Shown here: in pieces, positions 9,603 to 16,824 of the stretch | How positions within the stretch are numbered: the stretch's first letter is position 1 | Layout of the letters: each line of letters starts with the position of its first letter | Assembly (NCBI GenBank): GCA_028819235.1 | Contig: JAPPMC010000069.1 | Span: 1 to 56,221 of the forward strand | Length of the DNA: 56,221 nucleotides | From: Bryobacterales bacterium | GTDB taxonomy: Bacteria; Acidobacteriota; Terriglobia; Bryobacterales; UBA6623 | Reading direction: 5' to 3' | Program-made: the position numbers and the translations under genes | Notes under the pieces: generated by a model | The model's database searches: none | Seen by the model: only the letters and a program-made list of their open reading frames with translations | What the model was told of the DNA's origin: nothing

Positions 9603-9939
9603 CTTCTGCTCATAGCGATACGTGAAGCCGCCAATTGCGCACGTGATGCTCAGGAGATCCCGACCGGTATATGTAGTGGTTCTCCCAGTCTCGCAATACA
9701 ATCCGCAATGCAATCCCAACAGAGGGTCGCGTATCGTTCCGGGCAGCCAGGCCAGGCGGCCAATCGTGTTCGATTCTCCGAAATCTCAACGTCTTGCGCA
9801 CGATTCTGCGATGCATTGCAGGGGGTGACGAGCGTGCGGGGCGTCCGGCCAACCGGAGTCCCGCAGCTCGCGGGGGATACTCCCGCAAGGGGCGCCTCAC
9901 GGCACGTTGCCGCCAGCTCGCCGAACCCGGACGGACGCC
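9603..9939. other. Unassigned stretch upstream of small-protein copy 1
   Basis: On the minus strand an open frame of about 60 codons ends at the TGA that opens the repeat (its last residues are GGFTYRYEQK). It has no recognisable family and may be a gene remnant cut by the repeat, by analogy with the OPT remnant next to copy 2. Nothing else is supported. Confidence 0.3.
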
Positions 9940-11523
9940 TCAGTCGTAGTACTCAAGGCCCAGATGGGTGATCATTTGCTCGCAGGCCATCCAGCGAAGC
10001 GTGTTCTTCAGCTTCATGAGCTGGATGAAGATGTCGTGCTCTGGATACAGGTCCGGGCCCACCATAGGCGACTTGAAGTAAAAGGAGAGCCACTCCTGGA
10101 TGCCGCCCAGTCCCGCCCGCTGGGCGAGGTCGAGGAACAGGGCCAGGTCCAGCACCAGCGGCGCTGCGAGGATCGAGTCGCGGCACAGGAAGTTCACCTT
10201 GAGCTGCATTGGGTAGCCGAGCCAGCCCGTCAGGTCGATGTTGTCCCAACCCTCCTTGTTGTCGCCCCGCGGCGGGTAGTAGTTGATCCGAACCATATGG
10301 GAAAAATCGCTGTAGAGGTCGGGATACTGGTCAGGCGGGAGGATCACCTCCAATGCTCCGAGCTTGCTCGCTTCCTTGGTACGGAAGGATTCCGGCTCCT
10401 CGAGCACGATGCCGTCGCGATTGCCGAGGATGTTGGTCGAGAACCAGCCGTCGACGCCCAGCAGGCGGGTCTTTAGGCCGGGCGCGATGAGGGTCTTCAT
10501 GAACGTCTGTCCGGTCTTGAAGTCCTTGCCGCAGACGGGAGTCCCTGACTCTTTCGCCAGCTGCTCGAGGGCCGGGAAATCGACCGTCAGGTTGGGAGCC
10601 CCGTTTGCGAATGGCACGCCGCACCGGATCGCTGCGTAGGCGTAGATCTGGGACGGCGCGATGTCCGGGGAGTCGTTGAGCAAGCCGGTCTCGAACGACT
10701 CCAGGGACTCATGCACCTCCGAGGCTCGCTGGTGAATCTCCGTGGACCCGCACCAGACCATCGCGACGCGCTGCAGCCCGTTGTCGCGCTTGAAGTCCTC
10801 GATGTCTCGCATGAGCGACTCGGCCAGCGCCATCTTGTTGGTGGCCTGCTTCACGTGGTCGCCGCTCAGGCGCGGCACGAACTGATGCTCGAAGACCGCC
10901 GGCATCGGCCGCACGGCGCGGAGCTCGGGCTCCGCCTGCGCCAAGAGCCCCGGCTCGATGACTGCGGCTTCGCGGGCCGAGTCAAAGCAGTCGATGTTGC
11001 GTATGTCCCATCCGCCGAATACCAGTTCTCCTAGGTCCTGGAGTGCTATCAGTTCGCTGATCAGCGGGTTGCGGTCGTCCGTGCGCTTGCCGAGCCGGAT
11101 CCTTCCCATCTGCGTCAGCGAGCCGATCGGCTTCCCGAGCCCCTTGCGCACCAGTGCTACGCCGCCGATCGCAGTCGTGGCCACGGCCCCGAGGCCCGGC
11201 AGCAAGACACCAAGGCGACCCACTGGAGGCTGAATCCTTGGCGGGGCCTTGCGCGACAGGAAGCGCTCCTCGAAACCGGCCTTCTCGGCCGCGACCTGCC
11301 TGCCGTTGCCGGTCAGGAGGCTCTCCTGACGGCTGTCCGCGACGAAGCTGCCGTCCTCGATGCACTGGCGCAGCTCCCACAGAGGAATGCCGAGCACGTC
11401 CGAAATCTGGGCGGCGTCGCTGAACTTCAGATCCCGCTGGCGCCGGACCAGTCCCAGATAGAGCTGCTGGTAGCCGATGCGCGTACGCTGGGCGAGCACC
11501 TTGAGGTTGATCGAATAGGTCAT
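9940..11523 (-). CDS. ino1: Inositol-3-phosphate synthase with N-terminal HTH-like extension
   Basis: 527 residues. From about residue 100 onward it is a canonical inositol-3-phosphate synthase: NAD-binding LLPGLGAVATT, then CGSTEIHQR, GVPFANGAPN, CGKDFKTGQTF, GWFSTNILGN, INYYPPRGD and CRDSILAAPL. The enzyme converts glucose-6-phosphate to inositol-3-phosphate, a precursor of inositol lipids or compatible solutes. The first ~60 residues resemble a Cro/C1-type helix-turn-helix (alternating helices ending in SDAAQISDVLGIPLWEL), which is not part of the normal ~440-residue enzyme. The ATG at 11523 is supported by a promoter-like sequence just upstream, so the extension is probably translated. 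The two small-repeat copies flank this gene. Confidence 0.9.
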   Translation of the reverse strand: MTYSINLKVLAQRTRIGYQQLYLGLVRRQRDLKFSDAAQISDVLGIPLWELRQCIEDGSFVADSRQESLLTGNGRQVAAEKAGFEERFLSRKAPPRIQPPVGRLGVLLPGLGAVATTAIGGVALVRKGLGKPIGSLTQMGRIRLGKRTDDRNPLISELIALQDLGELVFGGWDIRNIDCFDSAREAAVIEPGLLAQAEPELRAVRPMPAVFEHQFVPRLSGDHVKQATNKMALAESLMRDIEDFKRDNGLQRVAMVWCGSTEIHQRASEVHESLESFETGLLNDSPDIAPSQIYAYAAIRCGVPFANGAPNLTVDFPALEQLAKESGTPVCGKDFKTGQTFMKTLIAPGLKTRLLGVDGWFSTNILGNRDGIVLEEPESFRTKEASKLGALEVILPPDQYPDLYSDFSHMVRINYYPPRGDNKEGWDNIDLTGWLGYPMQLKVNFLCRDSILAAPLVLDLALFLDLAQRAGLGGIQEWLSFYFKSPMVGPDLYPEHDIFIQLMKLKNTLRWMACEQMITHLGLEYYD

Positions 11524-11557
11524 TCTGTGATCCTGATGATAATTTTAAGAGCACTGG

Positions 11558-11585
11558 ATTATCTGTGCGTTAATCTATTTCGCAA
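11558..11585 (-). promoter_or_regulatory. Putative sigma-70 promoter of the inositol synthase gene
   Basis: Reading the minus strand: TTGCGA (11580-11585), a 16-base spacer, then GATAAT (11558-11563), 35 bases before the ATG. The region is unusually AT-rich for this window. An alternative -10 (TAAAAT) lies closer to the gene. Confidence 0.4.
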
Positions 11586-11759
11586 TTCGGCCCACGATGG
11601 CGATTCAGGAGGATTCTTGCGGAAGATTCTATGAATCTGCGATCTGCCGCATACGTACTACTCATGCCCGCGAGAGCTTCGCCGATTCCGCGTCGGGACT
11701 TTCTGGTACGCTCTGCCGAATCTGGCACGAAGCACGGATCTCGAGCTTGATGCCCATGA

Positions 11760-11984
11760 GTGAGTGCGCAAGCGACACCCGCTTCCGCGACGGAGCAGAT
11801 TCACACGCCTCGACCCGCAGAGCGTCAGATGACCTCGCGGGCCATACTGGCGGGCTGCCTGCTGCGAGGCGTTGTCTCCTGCATGAACATCTACATGGGC
11901 CGCGAGATCGGCTGGTCGTTCGGCTGGTCGCTGATCGCCGCCATTCTGGGCTTCGGGCTGTTGACGACCAGCATTGACCCGTGA
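11760..11984 (+). pseudogene. N-terminal remnant of an OPT-family oligopeptide transporter
   Basis: 74 residues from a GTG at 11760. After a polar leader, the segment beginning SRAILAGCLL and continuing through MNIYMGREIGWSFGWS to AAILGFGLL matches the first transmembrane hairpin of OPT (oligopeptide/metal-chelate transporter) proteins, which normally have 600 or more residues. The frame then ends at TGA exactly where repeat copy 2 begins, and no further OPT sequence follows. It therefore looks truncated by the repeat. The stop overlaps the GTG of the small protein (GTGA). Confidence 0.7.
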
Positions 11985-12181
11985 CGAATCACCCTGAGTC
12001 TCGTGAGATCAAGTTGACCCATACGAGCTACCAGCCGTCGATGGCGGGTTTGGAGGAAGACTTGCGTGTGGATGCGACGTTCGAGGATACGGTCGCAGTG
12101 TGCCTGAAGCCAGCGGGCATCGGCTACGTCATGCCCGCCAAGCGCGAGATGTAGTGGCTAAGCCCCTCTCGTATACGAACA
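11975..12181 (+). repeat. Inverted repeat copy 2 (~207 bp, small-protein element)
   Basis: Partner of 9392-9602 in opposite orientation. Shared sequence runs from TGACCCGTGACGAATC through the small gene and into CTCTCGTATAC past its stop. The left boundary coincides with the end of the OPT remnant. Confidence 0.8.
11981..12154 (+). CDS. Small conserved-looking protein, copy 2 (unknown function)
   Basis: A GTG-start frame of 57 residues, paralogous to 9417-9596. It keeps REIKL, SYQPS, LEEDLRVDATFE and TVAVCLKP but differs in the C-terminal third (AGIGYVMPAK against VRIRCVIAAK) and lacks two residues near the end. Copy 1 has the more regular charged pattern (KVELEED), so copy 2 may be the diverging one. 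It has no recognised domain. Expression could depend on translation through the OPT remnant, whose stop codon overlaps the start. Confidence 0.55.
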   Translation: MTNHPESREIKLTHTSYQPSMAGLEEDLRVDATFEDTVAVCLKPAGIGYVMPAKREM

Positions 12182-12261
12182 ATCAAGGTAGCCATTCCAG
12201 GAGGGCGACCGAACCCCCGTAAGGGTCTCACGGTCAACTCGTCGCGGGGGCGAACCGAACG

Positions 12262-13044
12262 GTGGGTGCCGCGTGGTTCCTTCACGGCGTTACCACCGCC
12301 ATCGCCGTCAACGCCGTCGTCATAGGCCTCGACACGTCGGTCACGCTGGCCGCGCGGTTCGGCGGTAGCTTCGATCTGGCCAGCAAGGTGTTCCTCGCCA
12401 TCGTTGTCGGCGAGGCCCTGATCAAGATGGCGGCGGTGTGGCCCCGGCCGCGGGACTACTTCGCCAACCCCTGGAACATGTTTGACTTCGCACTTATTGC
12501 CGTCAGTCTGGTCCCGAGCACGGGCGGGCCGGCGACCCTCGCCCGGCTCGTCCGAATATTCCGGGTGTTGCGACTCATGTCCGTCCTGTCGGATCTGCAG
12601 CTCATCGTCTCCACGCTAGTCCGCTCCGTTCCCGGGATCTTCAACGTGCTTGCATTAATGTCGATCGTCTTCTGCGTCGAACGGGGTAGCCGGATACCGC
12701 CTGTTCCGCGAGTTCGACCCCACCCACTGGCGCACGCTCGGCATGTCGCCGCTGTCGCTGATCCGTATCGCCACTTTGGAAGACTGGACCGACATCATGT
12801 ACGCCGCGTACGCCGCGCTCGAACAGCACTGGTGGCCTGGGCGTACTTTGCGGGTTTCGTGGTCGTGGAGACCCTCGTGATCCTCAACCTGTTTGTCGCC
12901 GTGGTGCTTGACAGCCTGGACGAGGACAAGCACGCCAGGCTGTAGGAGATCGCGACGCCCCCGACGCACGCCGAACTGGTGGCGGAACTGTCCCGGGCAA
13001 GGGAGGCACGCGAGCGGCTGCAGGAGCGTGTAGAACGGGACTGA
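12262..13044 (+). pseudogene. Decayed bacterial voltage-gated sodium channel (BacNav/NaChBac family)
   Basis: The reading frame from a GTG at 12262 encodes S1 (VVIGLDTS), S2, S3 (NPWNMFDFALIAVSLVP), an S4 voltage sensor with regularly spaced arginines (LARLVRIFRVLRLMSVLSDL) and S5. Near 12681 the frame shifts: the pore continues in another frame as GYRLFREFDPTHW, then TLEDWTDIMY, which corresponds to the TLESW selectivity filter of NaChBac. Near 12835 it shifts back into the first frame for S6 (FAGFVVVETLVILNLFVAVVLDSL). A TAG at 12943-12945 then interrupts the C-terminal neck, after which the same frame continues as a coiled-coil-like tail (ELSRAREARERLQERVERD) to TGA at 13042. Two compensating frameshifts plus a nonsense codon indicate decay; sequencing error could explain the shifts but less easily all three lesions. 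Confidence 0.8.
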
Positions 13045-13523
13045 CGCATACCAATTTGCCAGAGCCGACTGCACTGGCCAATGCTGCGTCCTGGACGCGA
13101 GCGTCGCTCGGCCACGGTGTAGGTGGTCAGAGTCTACTTGGGTGGGAAGGCGAAGGGAGTGCGCAGGCGGTCACTCAAGAAACAGGCCTGGTCGCCATCG
13201 CGGTACGGGAGTCCACCTAGTGGTTGTTCTCAAGCGATAGCGGATCCGTCCTAGAATCGATTCCCAACCAGACCCCGAACCTGTCCTCTCTTCAACCTGT
13301 CCCACGCCTTCGAGGATCGGCTCGGCGTCAGCACGCCATCTGAGGGCACGGCTCCCGACACGGGAGCGGCGTCAGAGTCGATCGTCAGAGGTGGTGGAGG
13401 AGACCAGTGCCGCCACATTCCGTGCCAGCAGCCGTAGGCAAGATCAGAGGACTCCCCGTCGCATCGGAGCAGCCCGGACCCGCTCCGTAGCGATTTGCCC
13501 CATCAAGTACAATCTGACCGTCT
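13045..13523. other. Non-coding stretch before the dipeptidase gene
   Basis: About 480 bases with no recognisable gene; presumably contains the dipeptidase promoter. No clear -35/-10 pair was seen. Confidence 0.4.
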
Positions 13524-14714
13524 ATGCTCACCCGCCGGGAATTCGGAATATCAGCTGCCGCGATCGCGGCAGCCTGCGGCACGTCCACTCCGCCAGAGCC
13601 GGAACGGGCCACGCCAGCAGAGCCGCTGTACTTTGACCTGCACATCGATACGCCGTCCCGGCTGGTCAGCGAGCGGCTGAACCTTGCCGAAAGCCCGGAG
13701 TACAGCCAGGTCGATATACCGAAGATGCGGCAAGGCGGAATGCACGCTGGCTTCTTCGCAGTGTTCAGTCCGGCGCGCCGCAAGGCCCCAGTGGAATCCG
13801 TCAAAGACGCCCTGAGCATCACGGACGTGATCGTTGAGACGGTCAAGAAGCACCCGGAACACCTCTTCCTCGGAACGACATCGGCGGACGCCACTCGTGC
13901 CCGTGCGGAAGGAAAGATCGCCGTCTTCCTAGGAGTGGAGGGCGGCCACATGATTGACTCCAGCGTCGAAGTGCTGCGACAGCTGTACCGCTTGGGCACA
14001 CGGTACTTGGGTTTGACGCACAGCGGCAACACGCCTTGGGTGGGCGCGGCGGAATACGATGACGGGCCAGAGGGCCTCACTGATCTTGGTCGCGAGATCG
14101 TCAGGGAGATGAATGCGTTGGGCATGATGCCGGACCTCTCCCACGCATCCGACCGGGCATTCTTCGACACGGTGGAGACCTCGAGCCTTCCCATCCTCAA
14201 CACTCATGCGGCGTGCAGAGTCGTGGCCAACCACCCTCGGAACCTGAGCGACGAAATGCTTAAGGCGCTAGCCCAAAACGGGGGCGTCCTGGGCGTGGCG
14301 TATTACGCCGGAATGCTAGATGACGAGTATCGGTCCCAGTTCCCGAAGTTGGCCGAGATCGGGCGTCGACGGTCACAAGTCCGGCAAGAGTTCGCCAGCG
14401 ACACGAAGCGGCTCTCGGAAGAGCTGTGGAAACTCAACCTTGCGGAGGTCGATCTGATCGGTGCACCGCCCCTGAGCCGGCTAGTCGACCACATCGAGCA
14501 CGCGGCCACGGTTGCCGGCATCGACCACGTCGGCTTGGGCTCGGACTTCGACAGTGTCGGGCTGCGGCTGCCGCAAGGGCTGGAGCACATCGGGAAGACC
14601 CCGAACCTGATCGAGGCAATGAAAGACCGCGGCTTCTCCGACCCCGATGTCGAGAAGGTGCTGGGCGGCAATGTTATGCGGGTCATGCAAGCGACGGAGA
14701 ACGCGGCGGCCTGA
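13524..14714 (+). CDS. Membrane dipeptidase, peptidase family M19
   Basis: 396 residues. The N-terminus MLTRREFGISAAAIAAACG has a twin-arginine motif and a lipobox ending at Cys18-19, so it is probably a Tat-exported lipoprotein. The catalytic domain shows FDLHIDTP (metal His/Asp), EGGH, LTHSGNTP, DLSHAS, NTHAACRVVANHPRN and GLGSDFDS, all M19 (renal dipeptidase) features that build the binuclear zinc site in a TIM barrel. It should hydrolyse dipeptides, possibly with D-residues, outside the cytoplasm. It converges with the serine hydrolase gene. Confidence 0.93.
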   Translation: MLTRREFGISAAAIAAACGTSTPPEPERATPAEPLYFDLHIDTPSRLVSERLNLAESPEYSQVDIPKMRQGGMHAGFFAVFSPARRKAPVESVKDALSITDVIVETVKKHPEHLFLGTTSADATRARAEGKIAVFLGVEGGHMIDSSVEVLRQLYRLGTRYLGLTHSGNTPWVGAAEYDDGPEGLTDLGREIVREMNALGMMPDLSHASDRAFFDTVETSSLPILNTHAACRVVANHPRNLSDEMLKALAQNGGVLGVAYYAGMLDDEYRSQFPKLAEIGRRRSQVRQEFASDTKRLSEELWKLNLAEVDLIGAPPLSRLVDHIEHAATVAGIDHVGLGSDFDSVGLRLPQGLEHIGKTPNLIEAMKDRGFSDPDVEKVLGGNVMRVMQATENAAA

Positions 14715-14717
14715 AGG

Positions 14718-14739
14718 CACCCGACCTTGCTAGCGGGTG
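14718..14739 (+). terminator. Hairpin after the dipeptidase gene
   Basis: CACCCG pairs with CGGGTG across a 10-base loop, four bases after the stop codon. There is no T-tract. Confidence 0.3.
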
Positions 14740-14967
14740 GCGTCGGCGCCGGGTTCGCCGGGTCGCCCATGCAGCCACAGCCGTAGCCTTCGCGGTCCCG
14801 CCGAACCGCCGACGGCACGAACCGTCCTCGCAGCCGTCCCGACTATTCGGATGTCTGCGTTACGCTACGTCGGACGACTGTGGTGGGCGGGGAGGAAAGG
14901 CACAAGAGCTGTGATCTCCGCTCGAGTCGGGCGCCCAGCCCGTACCAGCAGGGCTGCGGGTTCGGCC

Positions 14968-16380
14968 CTACTTGTTGGACTTTGGGAACATCCCAGCCGT
15001 AGCCACAATTGTCAGCAGTACGGCTGTTGCAGCCACGAGGGCTGGAAGGGCTTGCCCCACCGTCGACGGCAAGGTCTCGCGCGGCATGTCGGGGCGCCAG
15101 AAGAACTGGTCCAGCAGCCAGACACCGAGCCCGCATAGCACTGCTGACCGAGCTGTCCTTATAGGTCCTACGTCCCATTCCCTGCGGCCGCGGCGAACTT
15201 GCACTAGGAGAATGCAGGCGAGTGCAATGGCCGATCCGACGAGGGCTACGCTGCCCACCAAGAATGCGATGGCCCACATGTCTGGCCGAACAAATGGGCT
15301 GGCTCGCTGAGGCGGCGACAGGGGTGCGCCGTCAAGGCCCGCAAGGATCGAACGCGCAATTGGTTCGGCCCTCCCAGCATCCAGATTGGTCAGCACTGCC
15401 ACACCCGTCCGGCGGCGAGGAGCAAGCACGACGGCTGTGTTGGCGCCCCAGATGTCGCCAGTGTGCTCAAGAACCAGTTCCCCTTCCAGCCAGTCAGGCT
15501 CATCCACCGACCAGCCAAGGTCATACGGAGGCTCGAGACCGGTCCACCACTCAGCGCTCAGGGTCGGCAGCCTGCTCGATGAACCGGCTGGATCCAGCAT
15601 CGCGGCCAAGTAGCGGCCCATGTCCCTGGCTGTCGCCTTGACCAGAGAGCTGCCGTACCAGCCCAAGAATGGGGCCCGGCTTACGCGGACCCGACCCCAG
15701 TGCCACTCGTGTCGGGAAGACGCGCTCCAGTCTTGGGCCTGGCGCGGGTCCAGGGTCGTCCGGCGCAGACCTAGCGCAGGAAAGACCCGTCTCTCCATGA
15801 AGCGCTCGAATGGCATCCCGGAGAAGCGCTCCACAATTGCGGCAAGGAGAACAAAGTTGCTGTTCGCGTACGAGAAGTGCTGTGCTGCATTCGCTGCCGG
15901 TTCCGCACGCGTCAGCCGCTCGACCGCAACCTGCAAGTCCCGGTCTCCCGGCGATCCGCAGCACGGAACAAGAAAGTCGTGCTCTCGGCGGAGCCCGCTG
16001 CGATGCCGCAAGAGATCCCTGATGGTAATGGACTGCCAGTGTCCGGAGTCAAGCTCGGGAAGGACCGTGCTGATGCCTGTGTCCAAGGTCAGCGCCCCGG
16101 ACCGTTCGACCTCCAGCATGGCAAGCGCTGTGAAGGACTTGCTCAGCGAGGCCAGTTCCGCCGGAGTGTCCACAGTCATCGGACTCTGCTCCAAGATGTT
16201 GCGGGTTCCGTAGGCCCGTACAACTGGACTTGCGCCAAAATCCACGATCGACACTGCGACGCCCGGAATGCCGTTCAGGTGCATCTCCAATTCGACGTAG
16301 TGGTCAATGCGGTCGGAGGCATCCAAGACACCGCCGGCCACCTGAGCCAGCATGCCAGCGATCGCCGCAGTCCGCCGCAC
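14968..16380 (-). CDS. Beta-lactamase-like serine hydrolase with C-terminal membrane anchor
   Basis: About 470 residues. The class C beta-lactamase/esterase fold is indicated by SLSK (catalytic Ser and Lys), FSYANSN (YxN motif) and EHTGD (third motif). Three hydrophobic segments follow the catalytic domain (around IAFLVGSVALVGS, AVLCGLGVWLLDQ and ALPALVAATAVLLTIV), so the enzyme is probably tethered in the inner membrane facing the periplasm. A GTG at 16380 gives a short leader resembling a signal peptide (MRRTAAIAGMLAQVAGG). A longer start at 16467 is open, so the N-terminus is uncertain. The family includes esterases and D-peptidases; substrate unknown. The neighbouring gene also encodes a peptidase, but it is convergent, not co-transcribed. 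Confidence 0.85.
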   Translation of the reverse strand: MRRTAAIAGMLAQVAGGVLDASDRIDHYVELEMHLNGIPGVAVSIVDFGASPVVRAYGTRNILEQSPMTVDTPAELASLSKSFTALAMLEVERSGALTLDTGISTVLPELDSGHWQSITIRDLLRHRSGLRREHDFLVPCCGSPGDRDLQVAVERLTRAEPAANAAQHFSYANSNFVLLAAIVERFSGMPFERFMERRVFPALGLRRTTLDPRQAQDWSASSRHEWHWGRVRVSRAPFLGWYGSSLVKATARDMGRYLAAMLDPAGSSSRLPTLSAEWWTGLEPPYDLGWSVDEPDWLEGELVLEHTGDIWGANTAVVLAPRRRTGVAVLTNLDAGRAEPIARSILAGLDGAPLSPPQRASPFVRPDMWAIAFLVGSVALVGSAIALACILLVQVRRGRREWDVGPIRTARSAVLCGLGVWLLDQFFWRPDMPRETLPSTVGQALPALVAATAVLLTIVATAGMFPKSNK

Positions 16381-16824
16381 TCGCCCGATTCTAGCCCCGA
16401 GCGCGAAAAAGGCTGGGGCTCGCTCCCTCGTGAGGCCGGACAATGCCACATCCCCGGCCAGTCGCATTCGTAGGGAATGGAGCGACCCCGAGTGGGGGTG
16501 CTTGGCACATGATCATTGAGGCGAGAACGGTGGATCGGTTCGGATCATTCGCGAGCAGCCGCACGCTTGTCCTTGTCCGGGACGGTCCCTGTAACGGGAA
16601 GGCGAGAAGCGACCGGCTACGGCGGGGCTCTGCCATTCGTCGGGTTGCCGACCTGCGCAGGGGTTCGACGCGCGGGTCAGAAGCCGGAATCCAGGTCAGT
16701 GCCATCTCTGAGATGCAGCTCGGACCCTTTACGCTTGTGGCCTGACGAGCCAATCACACGGCCGAACTTGTCACTTGGCCCGACCCTGAGCGAAACTAGA
16801 ACCTCCACACGGGCAGGCTCGCTG
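16381..16824. other. Divergent intergenic region
   Basis: Lies between the serine hydrolase and the LamG/DUF1592 gene and should hold both promoters. No strong hexamers or operators were recognised. The frame of the downstream gene is open back to 16516, but that part lacks a signal peptide or family motif. Confidence 0.4.

Noticed and set aside
9393..9971. 192-codon plus-strand frame
   Set aside because: Antisense to repeat copy 1 and its small gene, without recognisable features.
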